Shown: positions 36,201 through 48,200 of the stretch, in pieces | Position numbering within the stretch: position 1 is the first letter of the stretch | Layout of the letters: each line of letters starts with the position of its first letter | DNA from: Dastarcus helophoroides | Lineage: Eukaryota; Arthropoda; Insecta; Coleoptera; Bothrideridae | Length of the DNA stretch: 64,000 nt | Assembly: GCA_028583605.1 (NCBI GenBank) | Contig: CM053334.1 | Location: 23,708,226 to 23,772,225 of the forward strand | Direction: 5' to 3' | Notes under the pieces: generated by a model | The model's database searches: none | What the model saw: only the letters and a program-made list of their open reading frames with translations | Told to the model about the DNA's origin: nothing | Position numbers and translations under genes: made by a program

Positions 36201-39200
36201 TATTATACAACGCACAGCCTAAACCAGGGGTCGGCAAACCGCGGCTTGCGAGCCGCATGCGGCTCTTTAAAAGGCAATGGCGGCTCTTGAAATTTCCCTA
36301 AAAAATAAATAAATAAAAGCTAGGGTGGACAGTCAGGCAAAAATAAATACTCATTAAACAAGTGACCTACTGAAGTCGAAAATTTCCAAAAATACTTTTT
36401 CTAGGAATTTTCACGCTTTGCTTAAATTTTGACAAAAAAGTCATGAATTTCAAGAAGTATTTTTTAGTAATTTTTGATTGATCATGTGGCTTGAAAAAAC
36501 AAATGTTTGAAATTTCTAGAAAAAAAAACCAATTTAGGAAAGTCGAAATTTTTAAACAAATATTTTTTTCATGATTTTACTTTTTTATTTGTAAATTTTC
36601 TATAGTCCTTAAAATTTCGTGAAAAAAAAGATGAATTACTTTTGTAAAAAAAAATTAATTTACAGAAACAGCAAATATCAAAGTTCGAATAAAAGCTGAA
36701 ACATTCTAGAAAAAGCCGAATTTTAGAAGAGAAAGGAAGAGATTTCGAAAAGATTTCGAAAAAATTGAGAAAAAGGAAGAGATTTCGAAAATAACTTGAT
36801 ATAAAAGAAATTAAGAAATTTTAAGAAAAGTGAATTTATCAAAAGTCCTCAAAAAATGGATAAAATTTTAGAAAAAAAAACTGGATACTGATAATAGATT
36901 GAAACCCAAGAAAAAATTAAAAACCTGAAATTTTAAAACAAATTTGAATTTTTTTTAAACTGTAACGCTTAAAAAAATTGTTGAAGTTTAAAAAAGTCGA
37001 AGTCTTTCAGAGAAGAAGAAGAAGAAGAAAATCAAATTTTAGGAAAAATTGCAAGCAAAAAGTCAAAATTTTAACAAAATCTCGAAACTTCGACAAAAAA
37101 TTTGCAATTTTTCAGAGAAATTTAGATTTTGAGGAGAAATTTGAATTTCGAGAACAAGACGATTTAAAAAATCCAAATTTTCTGATAAATTCGAATGTTG
37201 AGAAAATTGCCAAAATAATTTCAAAAAAACTTCGAGTTTCGAGAAAAATATTGAATTTTAAAAAAATGGTCAAAATTTCCCAGAGAAAGCCAAATTTTTA
37301 AAAAAAAATCAAATTTTGAGATTTGAAAATAAATAAATTTCGTTCGAAAAAAAGATTGAAATTTCCAGAAAAAGCTTAATTTTGAAAAAAAAGAGATTTC
37401 GAAAAAAATGAATTCGTCAAAAGTTCTCAAAAATGCAAAATTTTTGAAAAAGACTTCGAATTTTTACAATACATTGAAATTCGCAGAACAAATTTAAAAG
37501 CCTAAAATGTTTAAGCAAATTTAAATTTTGTGAAATATTGTAAAATTTGAAAAGAGAAAATTGTAAAAAATAAAAGTTTAAGAAATTATCGAACTTTTCC
37601 AGAATACGAAGTTTTTCAAAGTAGAACCAAATAAAAAACTTGCAATGTTCCAAAGAAAGTTAAATTTTGAGAATAAATTAAAATTTCGAGAACAAGACAA
37701 ATTAAAAAAAACTCCAAATTTTCAGATAAATCGAATTTTGAGAAAATTGGTAAAATAATTTCGAAAGAAAAGAAAATGTCGATAAAACTTCCAGTTTCGA
37801 GAAAGGTATTGAATTTTAAAAAAAGGTCAAAATTTCTCAGAGAAAATTAAATTTTAACAAAAAAAATTAAATTTTGAGATTTTAAAATAGATAAATTTGT
37901 CAGAAGTTTTCCAAAATATAAAGTTTAAAAAAAAATCGTCGAATTTCGACGATAAATTTAAAACCTGAAATTTTTAGATAAATTTAAATTTTCTGAAAAA
38001 TTGTAAAATTTTGAAAAGAGCAGTTGTAAAAAATTGAAACATTAGAAAACATCGTCGAGCTTTTAAAAAACCGAAGTTTTTCAAAGCAGAAGGAAAATAA
38101 TTTGTATTTTTCCAGGGAAAGTTAAATTTTGAGAATAAATTTGAAATTGCGAGAAAACGAATTAAAAAAAAAACTCCAAATGTTCAGAAAAATTCGAAAT
38201 TTGATAGAATTGGTAAAGTAACTTCGAAAGAAAAGACAATGTTGATATAAATTTAGAGGAAAATGCTGAACTCTAATGAAAGGTCAAATTTAAAGGAAAA
38301 AAAATCAAATTCTGAGATTAAGTCAAACATTTTGAATATTGACGAATTCGTCGAAAAAAATCGCAGCTCGCAGGAACAATAAAATGTTAGAAAACCGAAT
38401 GTTGCGAACCAAGTCCAAATTTGTAGAAAATACATAAAAGTTTAAATGTTTTGTAAAAGTTAATATTTGGGCAAAGTGGCTAAATTTGGAAAAAGGACGA
38501 ATTTTGAAAAGAATATAGAAATCTCGAGAGTAGTGTTAAAGTGTTGAAGGTCAAAATTTCCCACAGAAAGTCATACTTTGAAATCAAGTCAAACATTTTG
38601 AAAATATGTAGATAAATTTCGTCAAAAAAATCGCAGTTTGTCAGAGGCAATAAAATGTCAAATTTTAAAAGTCGAAATTTCGAAAATAAAACATGTCTAA
38701 ATTTGTAGCAAATAACTAAAAGTTTAAATGTTTAGTAAGTCAAGTTTAGGAAAAATGTCGAAATTTGGTAAAAGGGCGGATTTTAAAAAGAATGTAAAAA
38801 GTTCTAGAAAAAAGCCGTAATTTAGAACATAGTCGAAAAAATGTAATTTTGGAAAAAAGTGAAATTTGAGAAAATACCTAAATTTCGAAAAAAGAAAACT
38901 TAGAAAAAAAGGTCGAAATCTTCAAAAACTATTTTACTTAACATCTCCAATTACTTCAAATGTTTACTTTTTTTATTAAAAAATCGACAAAAGATAAATT
39001 TTTGAGAAATAAGTCGAATCTTCCGGTAAGTCGAATTAAAAAAAAGTAAACATTTTTACAAATTGTCGAGTTTTGAGAAGAAAGAAATGATTTGGGGTAA
39101 AAGTCTAATTTTAGGAACAAAATAGATATTAAAAAAGAAGGCTAATATAGAGAAGAGTTAAGAAAGTCGAAATTGCGAAAAAAAAGACAAATTTTGAAGT

Positions 39201-42200
39201 AAAGGTCAAGGGCAATAAAAGGTCTTTTGGGCTGAATATATTTTCGTTTGTCTGCATGAAGTCAGTCTATGTCCCATATTTTGTCTGATTAAATTAAATG
39301 TGATTTAAATAGTAAAAATCAGAAATAAAAATTTGTGGCTCTTTGAAATTCACGAAAAATCAATTTTTTGATTTCGGTTGGCTCTTTCGGTTTAAAAGTT
39401 TGCCGACCCCTGGCCTAAACGGATGACGATAGCGACACGACATATTGCAAGTTCCTTATATGACGTAGGTGAGCACTAAGAAAGCATTTTTGACAATTCA
39501 TCCCCTAAACGGGTGCAATAGGGGATAAAATTGTGTATGGAAATTGACCATTCATACAGTTAAAAATATGGTAACCAGCGGCGGCCTTAGCCATTGCGAG
39601 GACTCCGGGCGGGTAGATCTTTGCGAGGCCCTTGTCTTTGTGGAATTAGTTTTAACTAGACGTAACTAGAATAGGGCAGGATAGGGCGCTTGCCCCTCCT
39701 GGCTAAACGAAAATTTATATTTACCTGAGGAGACTTTCTCTACAAAATTTCCATTTGGCAAGATTCATTCTTCTTTAAGCTATTGACATTTTTTCGAAAT
39801 TTCGACTTATTTCCCAAAATTCGTTTTTTTTTTTCATAAATTTCTTTCGAAATTTTACATTTATTCCTAAAATTCGATTTCTTTCATCAGAATCCGACCT
39901 AAGTCAAAATTTCGAGTTTTATCTCAAAATTTTTCGTCTGTCTTTTCGAAATTCTACCATTTCTCAAAATTCGTTTTTTCCGGAAACTTCCGTTTTTTTT
40001 TGATTTTATGAAAATTTTCACTTGTTTATCAAGATTTACCTTTTTCCTCAAAATTTGATGGATTTTTCGATGAAAATATTTATCTGGAAATTTTTAAAAT
40101 GACTTTTTTAGAAATTTTGTAAAAAGACAAAAATTCCGAGAAAATTTTCCCTGGTTTAAAGCTGAAATACAACTTGTTTCTCAAAATTTCGACGTTTATC
40201 TCAATATTGGATATTTTCTGACTTGGGGTGGGGCAGAACAGGGCGCATGTTTGTCTCTGATTCAAGCGGTCAAGAGAAAATTCTAAAAATTACATTTTTC
40301 TTAAAATTTTCCCTTTTTCCAAAATTTCGACAAAATTTGACTCTCTCTGAAGAATTTCGAGTGTTTACTAAATTTTGACTTTTTTCTCAAATTTTCGATC
40401 TTTTTTTTGTTTCTCCAGGAAAAAAATGAAATTTCCAGAAAAAAACGAATTTAAAAAAATCGAAACTTGGATATTTTTCCAAAATCCTTTTTTCGCAAAT
40501 TTGAAATTTATTCTAAAATCCCATCCTGTACGTTCCCGGAAATCTGAATATTTTTCCTTGAAATTGATATCTTTCTTAAAATTTTGACTTTTTTTTTAGA
40601 TTGAGTTTTTTCAGAAACGTCTATTCTCAAAATTGTACTTTTTCTTAAAGTTTGAATTTTTTTCTGGAAAATTTCGATCTTTGATGGTAGATTTTCTAGA
40701 AATGTCGATTGTTTTTCAGAGATATCGTTTTTTTAATTGCTTTATTTTTATCAACTTCAGGTTTTTCTAAAGATTTTGAACTTTTAGAATTTGATTTTTC
40801 AGAAATTTTGACAGGTTTCTTAAAATTTGCTTTTTTCTCGATATTTTTATATCAAAATTCGATATTCAACTGTGTTAAACATTTTGAATTTTTCTCCTAA
40901 AATTAGTTTCAATTTCGTCTTTTTAGAAATTTCGACTTTATTCTCAAAATTCTACTTTTTGGACTCTTCTTTCGGAAATCATTTTTTCTACCTAAAATTC
41001 TGCCACTTTTCTGAATATTTGTCTTTTTTAAAATTTTGACTTTTTTAAATTTGACTCCAGGAATTTCAACTTCATTATTTCGCCTTATTTTCGAAATTTT
41101 GACTTTTATTTCAAAATGCGATGTTTTAGTTTCCGGAACTTTCTGGACTTGGCTTTTCCTTAAAATTTCAGTTTTCTCGAAATTCATCTGTTTTCTCTAA
41201 ATTAGATCAGCATATTATGCCGAAAATTAAATATGTTAAGAAAAATATTTTTGGATAATTTCGAGAAAGAGATTTCTTGTAAATTCAATTTCTTTATTGA
41301 AATTTAAATATTATGACAAAATAAGAATAAAAAATAAAAGTTTCGACAAAGGTGTTTTTGGAAATTGTAAATTTTTTGACAATATTTGTCTTTTGGAAAT
41401 ATTTTGGCATATTTAAAATTTTCAGCATTTTTCGAGTTCTTCCGTAAGGTTGGGTTTTTATTCAATTCAAATCCTTTTCCAAAATAGGGTTTTTTCTCAA
41501 AATTCGTCGCTTTCAAAATTACGACTTTATTCTACATTTTTCGCCCAAAATTGAACTTTTACCTTTTTAATATTCGGTTTTTTCTGAATCGTTTTTAAAT
41601 TTAAATTTCCGAAAATTTCATGTTTCTCAATACTTGTCTTATTCTGGAAATTTTGACTCGTACTTCAAATAGGTATGTTTTATGCTTCTGGAAATCTCCA
41701 CTTACAGTAAAAAATTGTTTTCAAAGTTCCAACTTTTTCTGAAAATTACGTCTTTTTTTCACAAAATTCCACCCTCAAAAATATAATTTTTTCGAATTTT
41801 CAACATTTTTTGAGATCTTTCGAAAGGATAGGATTTTATTTTAAACACGATTTTTTAAACATTCCAACTTTTTCCCAAAATTCGTTTTTGCTCTAAATTC
41901 GTCGCTCAAAATTAAAATTTCACTTGAAAATGTTAAAATCGTTATTTTTGAAATATCTGAAATTTCGATAGTTTTCAAGATTTTCCGAAAGATTCGGTTT
42001 TTATTTTAGATTCACTTCGGTTCTATTTCCAAATTTCTAAATTAATCTGAAAATTCGATTCCTCAGTTTATGTAATTAAATGAAAATATACATATACCCA
42101 ACTGAAACGTTTTCCGGTTTTCTTTTTTTATCAATTTGTCAAAATGATTATTGCTCCTCCCTGAATGAAATCCTGCCTACACCCATGAGTTTTAATAATG

Positions 42201-45200
42201 ATGCTTGACGAATAAATAAATAAATTTAGACTTTTAAAATTGTTTATTGGAAATTAGGAAAAATTAATAAACATAAAGCTAATAAATTGATATTAATCCT
42301 GATAAATTAAGGTGCATAAATGTTATCAGTCAAGGATTTAGAAATGATGACGCTGCTCTAATATAAAAGCATAACCCGACGACAGTTGACAGGTGAAATG
42401 AAACATGGGAATTCCCCGAATCGCAAATACGAAGAAAATGGAGTACTATCAGGCTTAATTTAGCCCTTGCAGTTGACAGTACTTGTGGCACTGGTACGAA
42501 ATTTCGTCAATGTGAAAGAGAAGGAAAGAAACATTCATTGGAGCGAATGAGACAGATATCAGCGCGATAACTAACACGCAAGAATTCGTGCTAGTGCGCG
42601 AGGCCCCCTGAAAGAGCGAGGCCCCGGGCGGTTGCCCTGCTCGCCACCCTCAAAGGCCGCCCCTGATGGTAACTAAAGTCTAAGCTTCGCTTTATGAATA
42701 AAAGTACAGTTGTATCAGCATTTTTAGAAATTCATCCCCTAAGCGAGTAAAATAAGGGACGGAAATTTGTACGGAAAGTGCGATATTTTTGAAGTGAAAA
42801 ACGTGGTTTGGGAAATGTTGGACATTTCCTGAAATGTTACCATTTGACGATAAGAAATATCATCAGATGCAGGGCTAGTGTTTAATCAAAATGCTAAGAT
42901 ATGGACTAAATAATTAATCAATGATTTGGAACAAGGACTTGTTTTACTACATCTTATTACATCAATAAATCAATCAATCAAATCAGGCAAAAAATGTATT
43001 TATATAAATAACGCTGACAAAAAAACAAATCAAAATCGCATTTATGGTAAACTTACCGATCTGTGTCTCCTATGAGTCTTTTTATGAGACTGTCTTGTTA
43101 AAGAAGCATGTCTTACTTTCTATTGTGCAGCGTGAAAATTAGTAATGATGATTAATTCAATTATTATTAGCAATAAAAAAATCTATACATTAATTCTGTT
43201 AGTTAGGTGGCGCAACACTAAATAAATTAATGGCAGTCAATGAATAGCCCCGAAATATAATTTTGGGTTGGACGGCTTTTTTAAAAAATTTAAAAAATTC
43301 AAATTTAAAATGAATTATGACAGCTTTGGGGCAAAAAAACTTTTATAAAGATTTTCATAGACAAAACCAAACATGTTATTTAAACTGAAAATCAAACTCT
43401 TAGCAACCCTTATATTTAGAATAATTTACTAATAAAACAAATAATTAATTTAAAAATATAACATTTTATTTACAAAGACCTACATCTATAATTCAATAAC
43501 TTGAATAACAAATAAAGAAGTATAAACTGGGAATATTTTTCCACCAATAAAAAACACTAAAAACATATAAACACCACCAACTACGTTACACCACTCAAAA
43601 ATACTTAAATAACACCACACTTACCTTCTGTGAATAAACTTTGGGTAATTCATCGGGTATTTTATCAGGATTAGATCGTAACTGATTTAAAAGATCATTC
43701 AAATTTTCTTCCAGAGCTACATAAGCTCCTGGCTTCAGCATATTTTGCTTAACCAATCCTTCTGTAACATCCGAAGGCTTAGTATCCTTCCTATTAAACT
43801 TAAAGCTGATACTCTGCTGTTTAGAAGTTAACTGGCACTCAACCGTGCCATCCTGATGGATGGCTTGCACTACCAACCGATATCTAGAAGTAGAAGCGCT
43901 TCCCGACGATTTCTTGCTCCCCTTTCGCTCTAAACCACTCTCGGAGGAAACTCCTTCGCTGGTCACATCAGAAGTAGACGCTTCCGCATCCGAAACTATT
44001 CGCGCTTCATCAGGGGCGGATCTTACCGCCAAATGCAACTGATCGCTTTCCGGTTGCGAAATGATCAGTCTGTTCAGCCTCCTTTTGGACAGACTGAGCA
44101 CCCTATAAAGAGCATTCGAATTTTGTTCTGATTGCACTGGGCCGAACAACAAAATAATCTGAATACTTGAACTGCACACTAAACCCGAACTACTTCAGTT
44201 TGTACACTGAAGCAAAACGAATACTTCGATAAATCCCAGTTCAATTACTTACCAAAACAGTTGGTGCAATGTCGATGAAATTTGACTGTTGGTGGGCGTA
44301 ATCCTGTGTTGAGGCTGGTTGGGATACTGAGGACATACGTCTGTGGTCTGGAGCTGGAGTATCAAAAACTGGCATCGGGGGCAAAGAGGCAACGGAAACT
44401 CGCTGCTGATCATTCGACGCGGAACTTTGAGGTGCCGCGTGCTGCTGCGCCAATTTCTGCTGCAATTCCGCCAAATTCATAGGAGGGACATCGCCTGAGA
44501 GTCGATGGGAACCGACAATAGTAGTTCTGATTACTCTGTTGCTGCTGCTGATCTGTGCACTGATCAGCGCTAATAGACGACTGCATTGGAGGCTGAGACT
44601 GAATCTGCAAAATTGTTATATTTAACCATTTCACCACAAAGTAGATCGATACAAAACAGTGCCATGTTTTTGGGGCCACTTTTATGTTTTCTGACAGAAG
44701 AAAGTTTAATGTATTTTCAGAAAAAAGAGTCGAATATTTGATTGTTTTTTGGTTTCCTTCAGCAGCAAATACCGAAAGGTAATACGATCAGAACGTAAAT
44801 TTAATTTCAAATATTAAAACAAAGGGCCTACCTGTTGTAGCAACTGCACAGCTTCCTGATTTGGAATAGGGGCCTGTTGCACTTGTTGCGTCACCTGAGG
44901 TTGCGTCTGGGCAAGCTGCTGCGCCGCCTGTTGCATTGGCATCGGTGGTTGCGTCTGAGGCACTTGCTGACTCATCTGAACTTGCTGTACCGGTTGCTGT
45001 TGCATTTGCACCGGTTGCTGTTGCATTTGCGCCGGTTGCTGTTGCATTTGCGCCGGTTGCTGTTGCATTTGCACCGGTTGCTGTTGAATTTGCATCGTCT
45101 GCGGAGAAGGTTGAGACATCTGTTGCTGCAACTGCTGTGGTTGCTGCGGAATCTGTTGAGTCTGCTGCAGCGGTTGGGAAATCTGTTGCGGCTGGGTAAT

Positions 45201-48200
45201 CTGTTGTTGTTGGGAGATCTGTTGTTGGGGTATCTGTTGCTGTTGAGGCAACTGCTGTTGTTGGGAAATCTGTTGCTGCTGGGGAATCTGTGACTGTTGC
45301 GGAATTTGCTGCTGAGGAATCTGTTGCTGTTGAGGAATCTGTTGCTGCTGGGGAATCTGTGACTGTTGCGGAATTTGCTGCTGAGGAATCTGTTGCTGTT
45401 GGGGAATCTGCTGTTGCGGAATCTGTTGCTGTTGGGGAATCTGTTGCTGTTGCGGAATCTGTTGCTGTTGCGGAATCTGTTGCTGTTGGGGAATCTGTTG
45501 CTGTTGCGGGATCTGTTGATGCTGAGGAATCTGTTGCTGTTGCGAGATCTGCTGCTGGGGAATTTGTTGCGGTTGGGGGATCTGCTGCTGCTGCTGCTGC
45601 TGAGGAATCTGTTGCTGTTGGGGAATTTGCTGTTGCTGTTGGGTTATTTGTTGCTGTTGAGGGATTTGTTGCTGTTGTGGGATTTGTTGCTGTTGGGGCA
45701 TCTGTGACGGCTGAGACAACTGCGATTGTTGGGTCATCTGTTGCGAAATTTGAGATTGTTGCGCAACTTGATTCGGTTGTGAAATTTGGGGCTGTTGAGG
45801 CATTTGTGGTTGTTGCGTCATTTGAGGTTGTTGCATTTGCGGTTGTTGCCCCATTTGTGGTGGCTGCTGAATTTGGGCTTGTTGAGTCATTTGGGGTTGT
45901 TGACTCATTTGCGGTTGTTGCCCCATTTGTGGTGGCTGCTGAATTTGGGCTTGTTGAGTCATTTGGGGCTGTTGACTCATCTGCGGTTGCTGGGGTAACG
46001 GCTGGGATTGGGGTATTTGGCCTGTTTGTTGAGGTGGGTACTGCGCTTGGGGTTGCTGTTGGGTAACAGGCTGCTGCTGATGCATGTACTGTTGGGTTTG
46101 GGGCTGTTGTTGAGGCATTTTAACTTGCGCTTGCTGTGTTGAATAAGCAAGTGGCTGTTGCTGATGTTGGGTGTCACCGTGTTGAGTTTGTTGGATGTAT
46201 TGATGTTGAATTTGGGACTGTCCCCCTTGTTGAGGCTGCTGTTGCTGGTATATTTGTGTATCAGCTGGCTGAGGCACATACTGTTGAGTATAAGGGGCTT
46301 GGGGTTGTTGCTGATAAGCTTGGGTTTGTTGTGGCTGTTGCGGATAAGAAGCCGGAGAAGGTTGCTGTTGATACGCAGATTGCTGTTGCTGTTGAGGTTG
46401 CGAATAGGTCGTTTGTTGGGGTTGCTGATAGATAATATATCCTACAACAAAACGAATTACGAAATTTTATTTGGTTTGAATTTTTTACCTGTAAATGGAA
46501 AACCCTGCACTTCTAATTCAGTTTCACTAATTCTATCTAAATGATGTGTCATGTTTTCTTTTCAATGGCATTTTTTAAACACTATGTAAGAAAGTTCTGG
46601 TCATGTAATACAAGAATTTATTGATTTACAAACATTTTTGGGACTAAGAACTCGAAATATCTTGACAAATGTCATAGTGATGAGTAATAAAATTGACATA
46701 ACTGACTCATAAGTAAATGTTACAAGTCCATAGAAATTAAAACATTTTCCAAAAAATATATTTTACTGGAATACTCAAATGATACTTTCATGATTCTCTA
46801 TGTGATGCGACTTTTTTGAAAATTTAATTGTCTTATGTTTTTATTTTTAAGTTTGAGTCCAAACACCAAAATTTTTTTAAAAGTCGAAATGTAGAGATTA
46901 AGGTCGGTGTTTCAAAAGAAAAAAAAAATAAAACTTGAGAAACTTTTAATCGAGTTTGAGGTTAATTTTTTGCATAATTTCATTACAATTTAATCAACAT
47001 TTTAGCTCTTTAAATAAGCAAAACCCCAATGAGGGCAGAAGAAAAATGGACACAAGCATTAAATTCCACTTCGATCGAGTGGCATTTGCTTCGCCAGTTG
47101 CTTTTTCCACACGTCTAGATGATCAATTTCCTGACATGTGGAGAAGAAAATGCCACTCAATAGGAATGGAATTAACCAAACTTCGCAAAGATATAGAGAA
47201 TATCACAAGCATTAAACGCAAACACAATAAAAGACCCACCAACCTTCAACTTGATGCACCATCTGGGCCTGTTGCTGCTGCTGCTCAGGTGGCATATGGG
47301 CGTGCATATCCAACTGACTGTCCACGCTCAACCTATGTTCCGGCTGCGGGGGCGCCGCATGTAACAACTCAGGTTGAGACACGCTAGACAGCTTGTGCTG
47401 TTGACTGTCCGCCACCGCCAAATAATCCGCCTGTTGGGGTACCCCCTCCATAACATAATTCTGTTGCACATACTGTTGTTGCGCCACCTGTTGATGCACG
47501 ATTGGCTGCTGTTGAACCGGATCAACGGATTGCTGTCGCTGCATTTGCTGCGGCTGTTGTTGAACCTGTTGAGGCTCATGCGAGGGCGGCTGTTGTTGAG
47601 GCATTTGGGCGGGTTGTTGTTGGGTGACAGTCGCTTGTTGGAAAACTTGTTGGTCTGTTGAATGCACGGACTGTTGCGACTGCTGTTGTTGATATTGGTG
47701 TTGAATGATAGTTTGTTCAGTTTGTTGATGAACATACTGAGTTTGAATAACCTGTAATTATAATTAGGTTACTTATTGCAATTGATAAATTCTATTACTT
47801 GGTTTTTTAGAAACTTGGATCAACTTTTTACCAAACGTGGAAGTTTTTTTTAGGTATCTGTACTTTATCATAACTACTTTTCATAATGGCGCGTTTAATC
47901 TCAAATTTTGTTTGCAAATTTCATGTTTCTTTTGAAATTACCAACTTACTTTTTCCCAGAAATTGTTGGTTCTAATCTTATCCAGGTTATCCTAAACATT
48001 CCCGCATTTTTAAATGCAAAAATGTATAACTCACCTGTTCCTGATTTATGCTCTGCTGCTGTTGAAAAGTAGCCTGCGTATGCTGCTCCTGTGGGACGCT
48101 CTGCTGCTGGGTATACTGCTGCTCAGGTGGCTGACTCTGATACTGTTGCGATTGCTGGTAGGTTTGTTGATTGTAAGCTCCCTGCTGAACGCTCTGTTGC

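Noticed and set aside
44877..46544. Long plus-strand frames rich in Leu, Val, Ala and Glu
   Set aside because: They are antisense readings of the Gln-rich WNK exon; the codon pattern follows CAG/CAA on the minus strand.
46956..47387. A 143-residue plus-strand frame in WNK intron 10 and exon 10
   Set aside because: Half of it is antisense to exon 10 and the rest spans a hairpin; no support for a gene.
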